DNA of 10,754 nt from CABMGO01 sp964574775 (GTDB lineage Archaea > Nanobdellota > Nanobdellia > Pacearchaeales > GW2011-AR1): the NCBI GenBank assembly GCA_964574775.1, contig CAZNOS010000027.1, forward strand, positions 1 to 10,754, read 5' to 3'. The position numbers and the translations under genes are program-made. This document shows positions 4,574 to 10,754 of the stretch, piece by piece. A model generated the notes under the pieces. That model was not told the origin of the DNA. It searched no databases and saw only the letters and a list, made by a program, of their open reading frames with translations. Position 1 is the first letter of the stretch. Each line of letters opens with the position of its first letter.

Positions 4574-4822
4574 ATGATAAACTTACTAAACACGATATTG
4601 ATGATTTTAATCGCAATCCTAATGGGAATCATGGGCGCCAATTTCACAAAGTGGGAAAAAGACATTTATCAGAAATATTTTCAATATATACTACCACCAA
4701 TCGCGATGGCCGGAATTTTCTTTCTATTTATTGATCAATCTACGGCCAAAGCACTTTTATTTATCTTAATAATGGGACTATCTTGGCTCTACTCAACTAA
4801 ATTTTGGTTTGGCAAAAAATGA
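4574..4822 (+). CDS. Small membrane protein, 82 aa
   Basis: I cannot assign a family. The protein is almost entirely hydrophobic, with three likely membrane helices: about residues 4-25 (LNTILMILIAILMGIMG), 38-55 (YILPPIAMAGIFFLFI) and 58-75 (AKALLFILIMGLSWLYS). A charged loop, FTKWEKDIYQKY, lies between the first two, and the C-terminus is basic (FGKK). It is the first gene of an apparent operon: its TGA overlaps the ATG of the C39-like peptidase gene by the ATGA arrangement, and that gene in turn overlaps dph5. The promoter-to-start spacing suggests a leaderless mRNA. Whether it works with the peptidase is unknown. Confidence 0.75.
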   Translation: MINLLNTILMILIAILMGIMGANFTKWEKDIYQKYFQYILPPIAMAGIFFLFIDQSTAKALLFILIMGLSWLYSTKFWFGKK

Positions 4823-5262
4823 AAATTCCATGCTATAAACAAGAAACGGAATATACGTGTGGACCGGCCTGCATAAAAATGATTTTAGCATCTGAAAACA
4901 TAACTAAAGAAGAGTCATGGCTTTCGCACGCTATGAAAACCAAAAAAATAATCGGTACAAAACATAAATATTTTCCTATAATCGCAAAAAAATTTCATTT
5001 TAAATACATCGTAAAGGAAAATGGAACAATTTCCGACATGAGAGAACTATTAAAACAAAAATGGAAAATCATCGCTTGCTATAGGGACGATACCGAAGAC
5101 GCTCACTATTCTATTATAGATAAAATTGGTATATTTAAAATAAAAATACTCGACCCATATATTGGCAAATCCAGAAAGATGTATATTAAAAAATTTAAAA
5201 AATCATGGTATGATTCAGAGAAAAACTCTCCATGGTTTATAGCACTTAAAAACAAAAAATGA
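4819..5262 (+). CDS. C39-like cysteine peptidase domain protein
   Basis: This 147-residue papain-like protein of the C39 (bacteriocin-processing / double-glycine leader peptidase) type consists of little more than the catalytic domain. The family's oxyanion glutamine and catalytic cysteine appear in KQETEYTCGPACIKMIL (Q8, C14), the histidine in DAHYSIIDKI (H96) and the aspartate in ILDPY (D112). There is no ABC-transporter part and no signal peptide, so it is either cytoplasmic or works with the small membrane protein encoded just upstream. I chose ATG 4819, which overlaps the upstream TGA (ATGA), over 4804, since the extension MVWQK adds nothing family-like and coupling fits the 4-nt overlap. 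The gene's own TGA overlaps the dph5 ATG the same way. The substrate is unknown. Confidence 0.8.
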   Translation: MKIPCYKQETEYTCGPACIKMILASENITKEESWLSHAMKTKKIIGTKHKYFPIIAKKFHFKYIVKENGTISDMRELLKQKWKIIACYRDDTEDAHYSIIDKIGIFKIKILDPYIGKSRKMYIKKFKKSWYDSEKNSPWFIALKNKK

Positions 5263-5966
5263 CATTTTATCTAATAGGAACTGGGCTCAATGCGGAATCA
5301 ATCACACTAGAAGCAATCAAAGCAACGAGAAAATGCAAGAAAGTTTTTTTAGAAAATTATACAGTTGATTTTCCATACGAAAAAAAATTCTTAGAAAGAA
5401 AACTCAATAAAAAAATAAAAGAACTAAAAAGAGAAGAAGTAGAATCTGAAAGCTTTTTAGAATCTTGTAGAAAAGAAGATATTGCTCTTTTAGTATACGG
5501 AGATTCTTTGTCTGCGACAACACACTCGGAGCTAATTCTTAGTTGTAAAAAAAATAAAATTCCTTTCGTGATAATTCATAATGCTTCGATATTGACCGCT
5601 ATATCTGAAACCGGTCTTCAGTTATATAAATTCGGGAAAACTGCCTCGATGCCAACGTGGAAAGACAACTGGAAACCAGAATCTTTTACAGATATAATTA
5701 AACAAAATCTCTCAATCGACGCACATACACTTCTGCTTGTTGATATAGGATTATCTCTAGATAAAGCAAAAGAGCAACTAATAGAATCATTCAAGCACCA
5801 GAATATTAAGGTAGAAAAATTAATTGCCTGTTCAAATCTTGGAGTAAAATCCGAAATCGCTTATGATAAAATAGAAAATCTACCGAAAAGAATTAGACCG
5901 CCCTATTGCTTCATAATTCCAGCGAAGTTACATTTTCTAGAAGAAGAATATTTGAAAGAGATTTAA
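5259..5966 (+). CDS. dph5: Diphthine synthase (diphthamide biosynthesis methyltransferase)
   Basis: This 235-residue tetrapyrrole-methylase-fold enzyme uses SAM to methylate the modified histidine of elongation factor 2 on the way to diphthamide, in the cytoplasm. Evidence: the N-terminal FYLIGTGLN with SITLEAI, then KVFLENYT, the SAM-site loop VYGDSLSATTH (79-89), VIIHNASI (104-111) and the late RPPYCFIIPAKLHFLEEEYL. Two deviations stand out. The usual GDP-x-x-ATTH reads GDS-LS-ATTH, with Ser83 replacing the common proline, and the protein is slightly shorter than typical archaeal homologues of about 250-265 residues. It is the last gene of a three-gene run with 4-nt overlaps. Its TAA directly abuts the stop of the convergent 59-codon gene. 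Confidence 0.93.
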   Translation: MTFYLIGTGLNAESITLEAIKATRKCKKVFLENYTVDFPYEKKFLERKLNKKIKELKREEVESESFLESCRKEDIALLVYGDSLSATTHSELILSCKKNKIPFVIIHNASILTAISETGLQLYKFGKTASMPTWKDNWKPESFTDIIKQNLSIDAHTLLLVDIGLSLDKAKEQLIESFKHQNIKVEKLIACSNLGVKSEIAYDKIENLPKRIRPPYCFIIPAKLHFLEEEYLKEI

Positions 5967-6146
5967 TTAAAGTGGTTCGTTTGTGGTATCTCTAAGCTCT
6001 CCTCTATGAAAAGCCGCTTCTATCGCCAAGATATCATGTGCGACATCTTCCAATTTAGAATCCGGAACAGCATCTACGCCGACAAGCGTTATGCCTTGTG
6101 TTGTCAAATATGCATCCAGTTGACTCACATAAGATTTATTTGCCAT
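5967..6146 (-). CDS. Small hypothetical protein, 59 aa
   Basis: Reading the minus strand from ATG 6146 gives MANKSYVSQLDAYLTTQG, then ITLVGVDAVPDSKLEDVAH and a C-terminal helix-like DILAIEAAFHRGELRD. It is a soluble, acidic, non-repetitive protein. I do not recognise it. It is likely to be real: a TATA box (6167-6175, minus strand) is centred 25 nt before the ATG, the amino-acid composition is ordinary, and the frame ends exactly where dph5 ends (stop codons back to back, with no bases between). It fills what would otherwise be an unexplained gap between dph5 and ileS, and its promoter is divergent from that of ileS. Confidence 0.65.
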   Translation of the reverse strand: MANKSYVSQLDAYLTTQGITLVGVDAVPDSKLEDVAHDILAIEAAFHRGELRDTTNEPL

Positions 6147-6166
6147 AAAAAGAAATAGTGCTTCTA

Positions 6167-6175
6167 ATATATAAA
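6167..6175 (-). promoter_or_regulatory. TATA box of the 59-codon gene
   Basis: On the minus strand this reads TTTATATAT, centred 25 nt from the ATG at 6146. Confidence 0.6.
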
Positions 6176-6198
6176 TATATGCAAACCGTAAACTATAA

Positions 6199-6209
6199 CT
6201 TTAAAAAAC
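6199..6209 (+). promoter_or_regulatory. TATA box of ileS
   Basis: CTTTAAAAAAC is centred 26 nt before ATG 6230. This spacing is one reason to place the ileS start at 6230 rather than at an upstream ATG. Confidence 0.6.
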
Positions 6210-6229
6210 TGATTAGCATAAGAAGATTT

Positions 6230-9076
6230 ATGGTCGAAACACCCAAATCAATACCCGATAAAGAGAAAGAAATAATCGCATTCTGGAAAAAAGATAAAAC
6301 TTTTGAGAAATCTTTAAAGCAAACTGAAAAATGCAAACCATATATTTTCTACGACGGACCTCCATTCGCAACGGGAATGCCACACCACGGCCATCTTTTG
6401 GGAACGATTACGAAAGATATTTTCGGAAGATTTTGGACAATGCAGGGACGATATGTCCGACGAGTTTGGGGCTGGGATTGCCATGGCCTACCAATTGAAA
6501 ATATCGCAGAAAAAGGTCTTGGAATAAACTCAAAAGACGAAATAGAAAAAATGGGAGTAAAAAAATTCAACGACTATTGCAGAGGCAAGGTTTTGGGTTA
6601 TGCAGACGCGTGGAAATCCGTAATAGAAAGAATCGGCAGGTGGGTTGATATGGAACACGCGTATAAAACCATGGATAACGAATATATCGAGTCCGTCTGG
6701 TGGGCATTCAAAAAACTTTATGACAAAGGATATTTATACGAAGGTGAAAAGATTTTAATGTATTGCCCTCGGTGTTCGACTCCACTTGCTAAGGCAGAAG
6801 TTGCGATGGACAACTCTTACAAGGTCGTGAAAGATGAAACGATTGTTGTAAAATTCAAACTGAAAGAAAAAATTAATTCTAAGGATGCTTATGCACTTGC
6901 CTGGACGACTACGCCGTGGACATTGCCCTCAAATCTGGCACTGGCAGTAAATCCAAAACTAAAATATACATTTGTCGAGGACAAATCTGATGGCAATATT
7001 TATTTGCTTGCGAAAGATTTGATTGCCAGATATTATAAAAACGTTGAAGATTATAAAATAGTCAAAGAAGTTTTAGGAAAAGAATTGGGCATGAAGGAAT
7101 ACGAACCGCTATTCCCATATTTTAAAGACAATCCAAATTCGTTTAAAATTTTAATCGGGGATTTCGTAACAGAAGAAGATGGAACAGGGATAGTTCACAT
7201 GGCTCCAGCTTTCGGCGAGGATGATTATGCTCTTTGTAGACAATATAAAATACCAATCGTTCAACCCGTCGACGAAAAGGGAAAACTCACAAAAGAAGTA
7301 ACTGATTTTTCTGGCAGATATGTTCACGACGTAAATACAGATATTATCATCTTCTTAAAAAAACAGGGTAAAGTAATTTCTACCAGAAAAGTTGATCACG
7401 AATATCCGTTTTGTTATCGGTGCGATACTAAGCTGATATACAGAGCTATTCCTGCGTGGTTTGTCGATATTCAAAAAATAAAACCAAAATTATTAGAGTT
7501 AAATAAAAAGCTAAACTGGTATCCCGAATTTTTGAAAGATGGACGAGTAAAATATACGATTGAAACCGCACCAGACTGGAACATTTCTAGAAACAGATAT
7601 TGGGCAACCGCCATCCCTGTTTGGCAGTCAACAGACGGAGAAAAGATAGTCATCGGAAGCATAGAGGAACTAAAAAAGTACGCAAAAAAAATTCCAAAAA
7701 ATATAGACCTGCATAAGGATTTTCTAGATGAAATAATTTTAGTAAAAGATAAAAAAGAGTTCAAGAGAATACCAGAAGTTTTGGACTGTTGGTTTGAGTC
7801 TGGCTCAATGACATTTGCACAATTTCACTATCCATTTGAAAACAAGGAATTTTTCGAGAAAAATTTTCCAGCACAATTTGTGGCTGAATATATAGGACAA
7901 GTTCGAGCGTGGTTTTATTATATGTTAACCCTGTCTGCTATTTTATTCGACGATATTCCGTTTGAAAACGTTGTAACAACTGGCACAATTTTAGCAGAAG
8001 ATGGACAGAAAATGTCTAAATCAAAGAATAATTTTACAGATCCGATGATACTCATTGATAAATATGGAGCGGACGCAATGAGATTTTATTTAATGTCTAC
8101 GCCAGTTATGAACGCCGATAACATGAACTTCTCGGACAAGGGCGTTGAAGAAATTTATAAAAAGATATTAATGCTAATGTCTAACGTGTCGAATTTCAAC
8201 GAACTTTACGATAATATAAAACCGGAAAAATTAGAATCAAAGAATATATTAGACAGATGGCTAATTTCTAGAACGGAAAGATTTTCTAAAAACGTCAAAG
8301 AGGCGCTCGAAAGATATAACACCGTTGAGTCATGTGAAGAAATAAGAAAATATGTAGAGGATTTATCAACGTGGTATGTGAGACGAACGAGAGACAGATT
8401 TAACGACGGAGATAAAGATGCAAAGGCCACGATTATTTATGCTTTAGACAAAACAGCAAAAACAATAGCTCCAATATTACCATTTATGGCAGAGTCTGTT
8501 TATCAAAGTCTTGGAAATAAAGAATCCGTTCATTTGCAAAATTGGCCGAAAGTAAACCATGCTAAAATAGACGATAAATTAGAGTCTGAAATGAATAGCG
8601 TTAGGAAAATAGTATCTGCCGCACTCAGAGAAAGAGATGTTGCAAAGCTTTCGTTGAAACAACCACTTAATAAAATAACTGTGACAACAAAAGAAGATGT
8701 TAAGAAATATTCGGATATTATCGCCGAAGAGTTAAATGTAAAGAAAATTGAGTTTAAATTGGGAGATAAAGAACTGTCAATTGAGCTTGATAAAAATATT
8801 ACCCCAGAATTAGAAGCAGAAGGATTTGCTAGAGAAATTACTAGAAATATCCAATCAGCGAGGAAAAAAGCAAATTTAGTGAAAGAGGATTTGATTGATT
8901 TAGAAATTATTTTTGAACATTCGAATAAAAAACTTGTACAAAAATTCATCGACGAAGAGAAGAAAAGAATCGGTGCCAAAAATATATCATTCTCAGATAA
9001 AAAATCCAAATTTAGCTACTCTGAAGAGGGTAAAATAAAAGAAATAAATTACAAGATTTCTTTCGATAAATTATAA
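6230..9076 (+). CDS. ileS: Isoleucyl-tRNA synthetase
   Basis: This 948-residue class I aminoacyl-tRNA synthetase charges tRNA-Ile with isoleucine in the cytoplasm. The N-terminal catalytic domain shows FYDGPPFATG, the HIGH-type PHHGH (51-55) and WDCHGLP (82-88). The inserted editing (CP1) domain has TTTPW (226-230) and GTGIVHMAPAFGEDDY (from 318). The Rossmann fold resumes with DCWFESGS (519-526) and KMSKS (594-598). An anticodon-binding domain begins around DRWLISRTERF. Cysteine pairs CPRC and CYRC suggest bound zinc. Archaeal IleRS is commonly a little over 1000 residues, so this copy is moderately short, mainly at the C-terminus. ATG 6230 (MVETPKS) is chosen over the in-frame ATG at 6158, because it fits the family's N-terminus and the TATA box lies 26 nt upstream. 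Confidence 0.97.
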   Translation: MVETPKSIPDKEKEIIAFWKKDKTFEKSLKQTEKCKPYIFYDGPPFATGMPHHGHLLGTITKDIFGRFWTMQGRYVRRVWGWDCHGLPIENIAEKGLGINSKDEIEKMGVKKFNDYCRGKVLGYADAWKSVIERIGRWVDMEHAYKTMDNEYIESVWWAFKKLYDKGYLYEGEKILMYCPRCSTPLAKAEVAMDNSYKVVKDETIVVKFKLKEKINSKDAYALAWTTTPWTLPSNLALAVNPKLKYTFVEDKSDGNIYLLAKDLIARYYKNVEDYKIVKEVLGKELGMKEYEPLFPYFKDNPNSFKILIGDFVTEEDGTGIVHMAPAFGEDDYALCRQYKIPIVQPVDEKGKLTKEVTDFSGRYVHDVNTDIIIFLKKQGKVISTRKVDHEYPFCYRCDTKLIYRAIPAWFVDIQKIKPKLLELNKKLNWYPEFLKDGRVKYTIETAPDWNISRNRYWATAIPVWQSTDGEKIVIGSIEELKKYAKKIPKNIDLHKDFLDEIILVKDKKEFKRIPEVLDCWFESGSMTFAQFHYPFENKEFFEKNFPAQFVAEYIGQVRAWFYYMLTLSAILFDDIPFENVVTTGTILAEDGQKMSKSKNNFTDPMILIDKYGADAMRFYLMSTPVMNADNMNFSDKGVEEIYKKILMLMSNVSNFNELYDNIKPEKLESKNILDRWLISRTERFSKNVKEALERYNTVESCEEIRKYVEDLSTWYVRRTRDRFNDGDKDAKATIIYALDKTAKTIAPILPFMAESVYQSLGNKESVHLQNWPKVNHAKIDDKLESEMNSVRKIVSAALRERDVAKLSLKQPLNKITVTTKEDVKKYSDIIAEELNVKKIEFKLGDKELSIELDKNITPELEAEGFAREITRNIQSARKKANLVKEDLIDLEIIFEHSNKKLVQKFIDEEKKRIGAKNISFSDKKSKFSYSEEGKIKEINYKISFDKL

Positions 9077-9134
9077 TTACCTCGATGATAAATAAAAAAA
9101 TTTACCCCTGGCTAGAAGAACATTCCAGAGAAAG

Positions 9135-9143
9135 ATTTAAATA
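9135..9143 (+). promoter_or_regulatory. TATA box of TrmB regulator 3
   Basis: ATTTAAATA is centred 26 nt before the ATG at 9165, again giving a leaderless mRNA. Confidence 0.65.
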
Positions 9144-9164
9144 CTCAAGGCCATTAAAATCAAT

Positions 9165-9968
9165 ATGATTGTCAAAGAGGAATTCCTAAGCAGACTAAGA
9201 AAGATATTCGATCTTAACCTTTACGAGGTAAAAGTTTGGACCGCTTTATTATCTAGAAGACAGTCGACCGCTGGCGAATTATCATCAATTAGCGACGTTC
9301 CACGTTCCAGAACATATGATATTCTTGAGAGTTTAGAAAAAAAGGGATTTATTGTAATGAAACTCGGGAAACCTATAAAGTTTGTTGCATTAAAACCAGA
9401 AGAAGTTGTTGAAAGAGTAAAGAAAAATCTTGTAGTTGAAGCAAAAGAAAAATCCGTTAGATTAGAAAGATTAAAGGGAGACGAAGTCTTAGAAGAATTA
9501 AATAGCTTATTTACAGACGGTGTAAAATTTGTAGAACCGACAGATATGTCTGGCGCACTAAGAGGAAGACAGAATCTATATAATCATTTAGACATGTTAG
9601 TAAGAGAAGCAGAAGAAACAATAACACTAGTCTCAACAGCAGATGGGTTGAATAGAAAACTTGAAGTTTTAATGCCAAGTCTTGAAAAAGCTAAGAAAAG
9701 AGGAGTTAAGATTAGAATTGCAGCCCCAATAACACAGGGAAATATCAAAGTAGCCAAAGAATTAACTAAGGTAGCGGAAGTTAGAGACGCCGGAAGCTTA
9801 AAGGCAAGATTCTGTGTGATTGATAGTGAACAAATATTATTTATGCTTCTTAATGATGAAACTGTACATCCAAATTATGATTTGGGCGTATGGATCAATA
9901 CAGAGTTTTTCGCACAAGCATTGGAGCAATTATTTGAAATAGCTTGGAATAATTTTAAAAAGGTTTAA
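9165..9968 (+). CDS. TrmB-family transcriptional regulator 3
   Basis: This is a 267-residue regulator with an N-terminal TrmB winged helix-turn-helix: LNLYEVKVWTALLSRRQ, then ISDVPRSRTYDILESLEKKGF (about residues 17-64). A charged helix follows (KKNLVVEAKEKSVRLERLK). The C-terminal sensor region, from about residue 125, has the phospholipase-D-like fold pattern seen in many archaeal TrmB proteins (ALRGRQNLYNHLDML, EETITLVST, KRGVKIRIAAP, ARFCVIDSEQILFML). It is less like the two regulators to the left than they are like each other, and it lacks their AKP ending and their cassette context. It is followed after 9 nt by a small membrane protein gene, probably co-transcribed. Target genes and ligand are unknown. 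Confidence 0.9.
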   Translation: MIVKEEFLSRLRKIFDLNLYEVKVWTALLSRRQSTAGELSSISDVPRSRTYDILESLEKKGFIVMKLGKPIKFVALKPEEVVERVKKNLVVEAKEKSVRLERLKGDEVLEELNSLFTDGVKFVEPTDMSGALRGRQNLYNHLDMLVREAEETITLVSTADGLNRKLEVLMPSLEKAKKRGVKIRIAAPITQGNIKVAKELTKVAEVRDAGSLKARFCVIDSEQILFMLLNDETVHPNYDLGVWINTEFFAQALEQLFEIAWNNFKKV

Positions 9969-9977
9969 TAAATAAAA

Positions 9978-10208
9978 ATGATAGAAAACGTTGGAAACCT
10001 CGATTGGATATTCAGTCTAGGATGGGGTGTGATTACTATGATTCTTTGGGAACTTATTTGGAAAGGATTAGCACTTTATAGAGCCGGCAAAAAACAACAA
10101 CCAATATGGTTCGTACTTCTTTTAATAATAAATAGTGTAGGGATTCTACCAATAATCTATTTAATTATTTCAAGAGATAAAGCAAAATCAAAAAGAAAGA
10201 AAAAATAA
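9978..10208 (+). CDS. DUF5652-like small membrane protein, 76 aa
   Basis: This is a two-helix membrane protein: helix 1 is about residues 13-32 (FSLGWGVITMILWELIWKG) and helix 2 about residues 43-63 (IWFVLLLIINSVGILPIIYL), with a strongly basic C-terminal tail (KSKRKKK) expected in the cytoplasm. The pattern W-E-x-x-WK-G-x-AL followed by WF-x-x-LL-x-x-N-x-x-GILPI-x-YL is what I recall for DUF5652, common in archaeal and candidate-phylum genomes; the function is unknown. It begins 9 nt after TrmB regulator 3 and is probably in the same transcript. It converges with the minus-strand gene to the right with only 6 nt between them. Confidence 0.75.
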   Translation: MIENVGNLDWIFSLGWGVITMILWELIWKGLALYRAGKKQQPIWFVLLLIINSVGILPIIYLIISRDKAKSKRKKK

Positions 10209-10214
10209 TTAGTT

Positions 10215-10754
10215 TTATTTTCGTTTTAATATTCTACCCCAAAATCCACTAACTCTCGTTAATTCTTCTTGAGCATCTATATACGCCAACTCTTCCTGCA
10301 CCTTACTTAATCTCGTAGCATACGACCTTAGCATATTTTCATAAACACGAGTATCTATTTTCCCCTTATTCATATAATCATCCTGTATCATTCTAACTAA
10401 TTCCGTCAACCTCTTTTTTTCCTCAGCCAGCGCCCTCTTTTTACCACTCAATTTATTCATATTAGAAATCTCCGCTTCTGTCTTAACCTTCTCTCGTATA
10501 ATAAACCCTAATCTGTTCTCATACTGATTCATTGCCTCATTATATTCTTCCATTGACAATTTATTTTTTTCAAAACAATCTCTTTGTATTACCTTCATAA
10601 GTTCCAATAACAACGCCTCTTCACTCAAAAGATACTTCATCTTTCTCTTTAACAATCCAAGTCTAATTAAATATCCAGAACCCAAACCAATAATACTTAT
10701 TGATATTAATATTCCTAAAGTTTCTATCGGATTATTTTTAATCGCATACAATAT
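10215..10754 (-). CDS. Membrane-anchored coiled-coil protein with internal repeat (N-terminus cut off)
   Basis: The frame stays open to the right edge, so the true start may lie outside the window; a TTG at 10751 is the first possible start inside and gives 178 residues. One membrane helix (about residues 11-33, LGILISISIIGLGSGYLIRL) is followed by a long charged helical region. Two 32-residue units align without gaps, residues 50-81 and 117-148. They share E-L at the start, IQ-x-D, K-x-K, Y-x(6)-Y and a final R-L (11 identities plus conservative changes), and the repeat period is 67 residues. The units look like short helical hairpins (helix, K-x-K turn, helix ending in Y-x-x-RL), similar in style to SHOCT-type segments. 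I do not recognise the family; a cytoplasmic oligomerisation or scaffolding part is an inference. Confidence 0.75.
   Translation of the reverse strand: MLYAIKNNPIETLGILISISIIGLGSGYLIRLGLLKRKMKYLLSEEALLLELMKVIQRDCFEKNKLSMEEYNEAMNQYENRLGFIIREKVKTEAEISNMNKLSGKKRALAEEKKRLTELVRMIQDDYMNKGKIDTRVYENMLRSYATRLSKVQEELAYIDAQEELTRVSGFWGRILKRK

Noticed and set aside
6158..6229. Upstream extension of IleRS to ATG 6158
   Set aside because: It would put the TATA box inside the coding region and overlap the divergent promoter; the family's N-terminus fits ATG 6230.
7471..9009. Several minus-strand open frames within ileS
   Set aside because: They are shadows of a complete, motif-bearing ileS gene; their composition (runs of S, F and I) is typical of antisense reading.
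9085..9168. A 27-codon plus-strand ORF overlapping the start of TrmB regulator 3 by ATGA
   Set aside because: No promoter or Shine-Dalgarno precedes it, and it spans the TATA box of the regulator. The overlap is suggestive but chance is likely.
1..10754. CRISPR array, tRNA or rRNA genes, insertion sequences, or a DGR reverse transcriptase or template repeat
   Set aside because: I saw no regularly spaced repeats, cloverleaf-type segments, transposase or RT motifs, and no A-rich near-copy of the 4307-4399 region in the window.

Overview
The window looks like a piece of a low-GC, gene-dense archaeal chromosome, most likely from a DPANN-type lineage (Woesearchaeota/Pacearchaeota-like; this placement is inference). 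The archaeal signs are a diphthine synthase (Dph5), three TrmB-family regulators, an IleRS of archaeal/eukaryotic style, and TATA boxes that lie almost exactly 26 nt upstream of start codons. That spacing implies mostly leaderless mRNAs.

Layout. At the left edge is the N-terminal part of a TatD-family metallohydrolase (minus strand). Two look-alike modules follow. Each has a minus-strand TrmB regulator, a divergent promoter region and a plus-strand 'cargo' gene of unknown function, and each ends in a hairpin/poly-T block. Module 1 spans about 503-1987 (TrmB 521-1252, cargo 1432-1935). Module 2 spans about 2790-4510 (TrmB 2808-3557, cargo 3752-4408). A SAM-dependent methyltransferase (2015-2785) lies between them. 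The two cargo genes do not resemble each other, yet they share a near-identical TATA box, 5'-end hairpin, 15-codon leader ORF and Shine-Dalgarno sequence upstream, and a 43-nt block downstream (41/43 identical). They are the only genes here with long leaders.

The 3' end of the second cargo gene (about 4307-4399) is poor in A, and 18 of 22 consecutive codons end in C or T. It ends in a GC-rich stretch encoding VRGVR, with a UUCG hairpin downstream. This resembles the variable region of a diversity-generating retroelement (DGR) target gene. No reverse transcriptase or template repeat is in the window, so this remains a hypothesis.

The right half is more ordinary: a three-gene overlapping operon (small membrane protein, C39-like peptidase, dph5), a 59-codon minus-strand gene, ileS, a third TrmB gene followed by a DUF5652-like membrane protein, and a partial minus-strand membrane-anchored coiled-coil protein with an internal repeat.

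How they work together. The housekeeping genes support translation (IleRS; diphthamide on elongation factor 2). The two duplicated modules look like regulated expression cassettes. Each regulator probably controls its own divergent promoter, and each module has its own inverted repeat between the two TATA boxes while the leader and terminator are shared.
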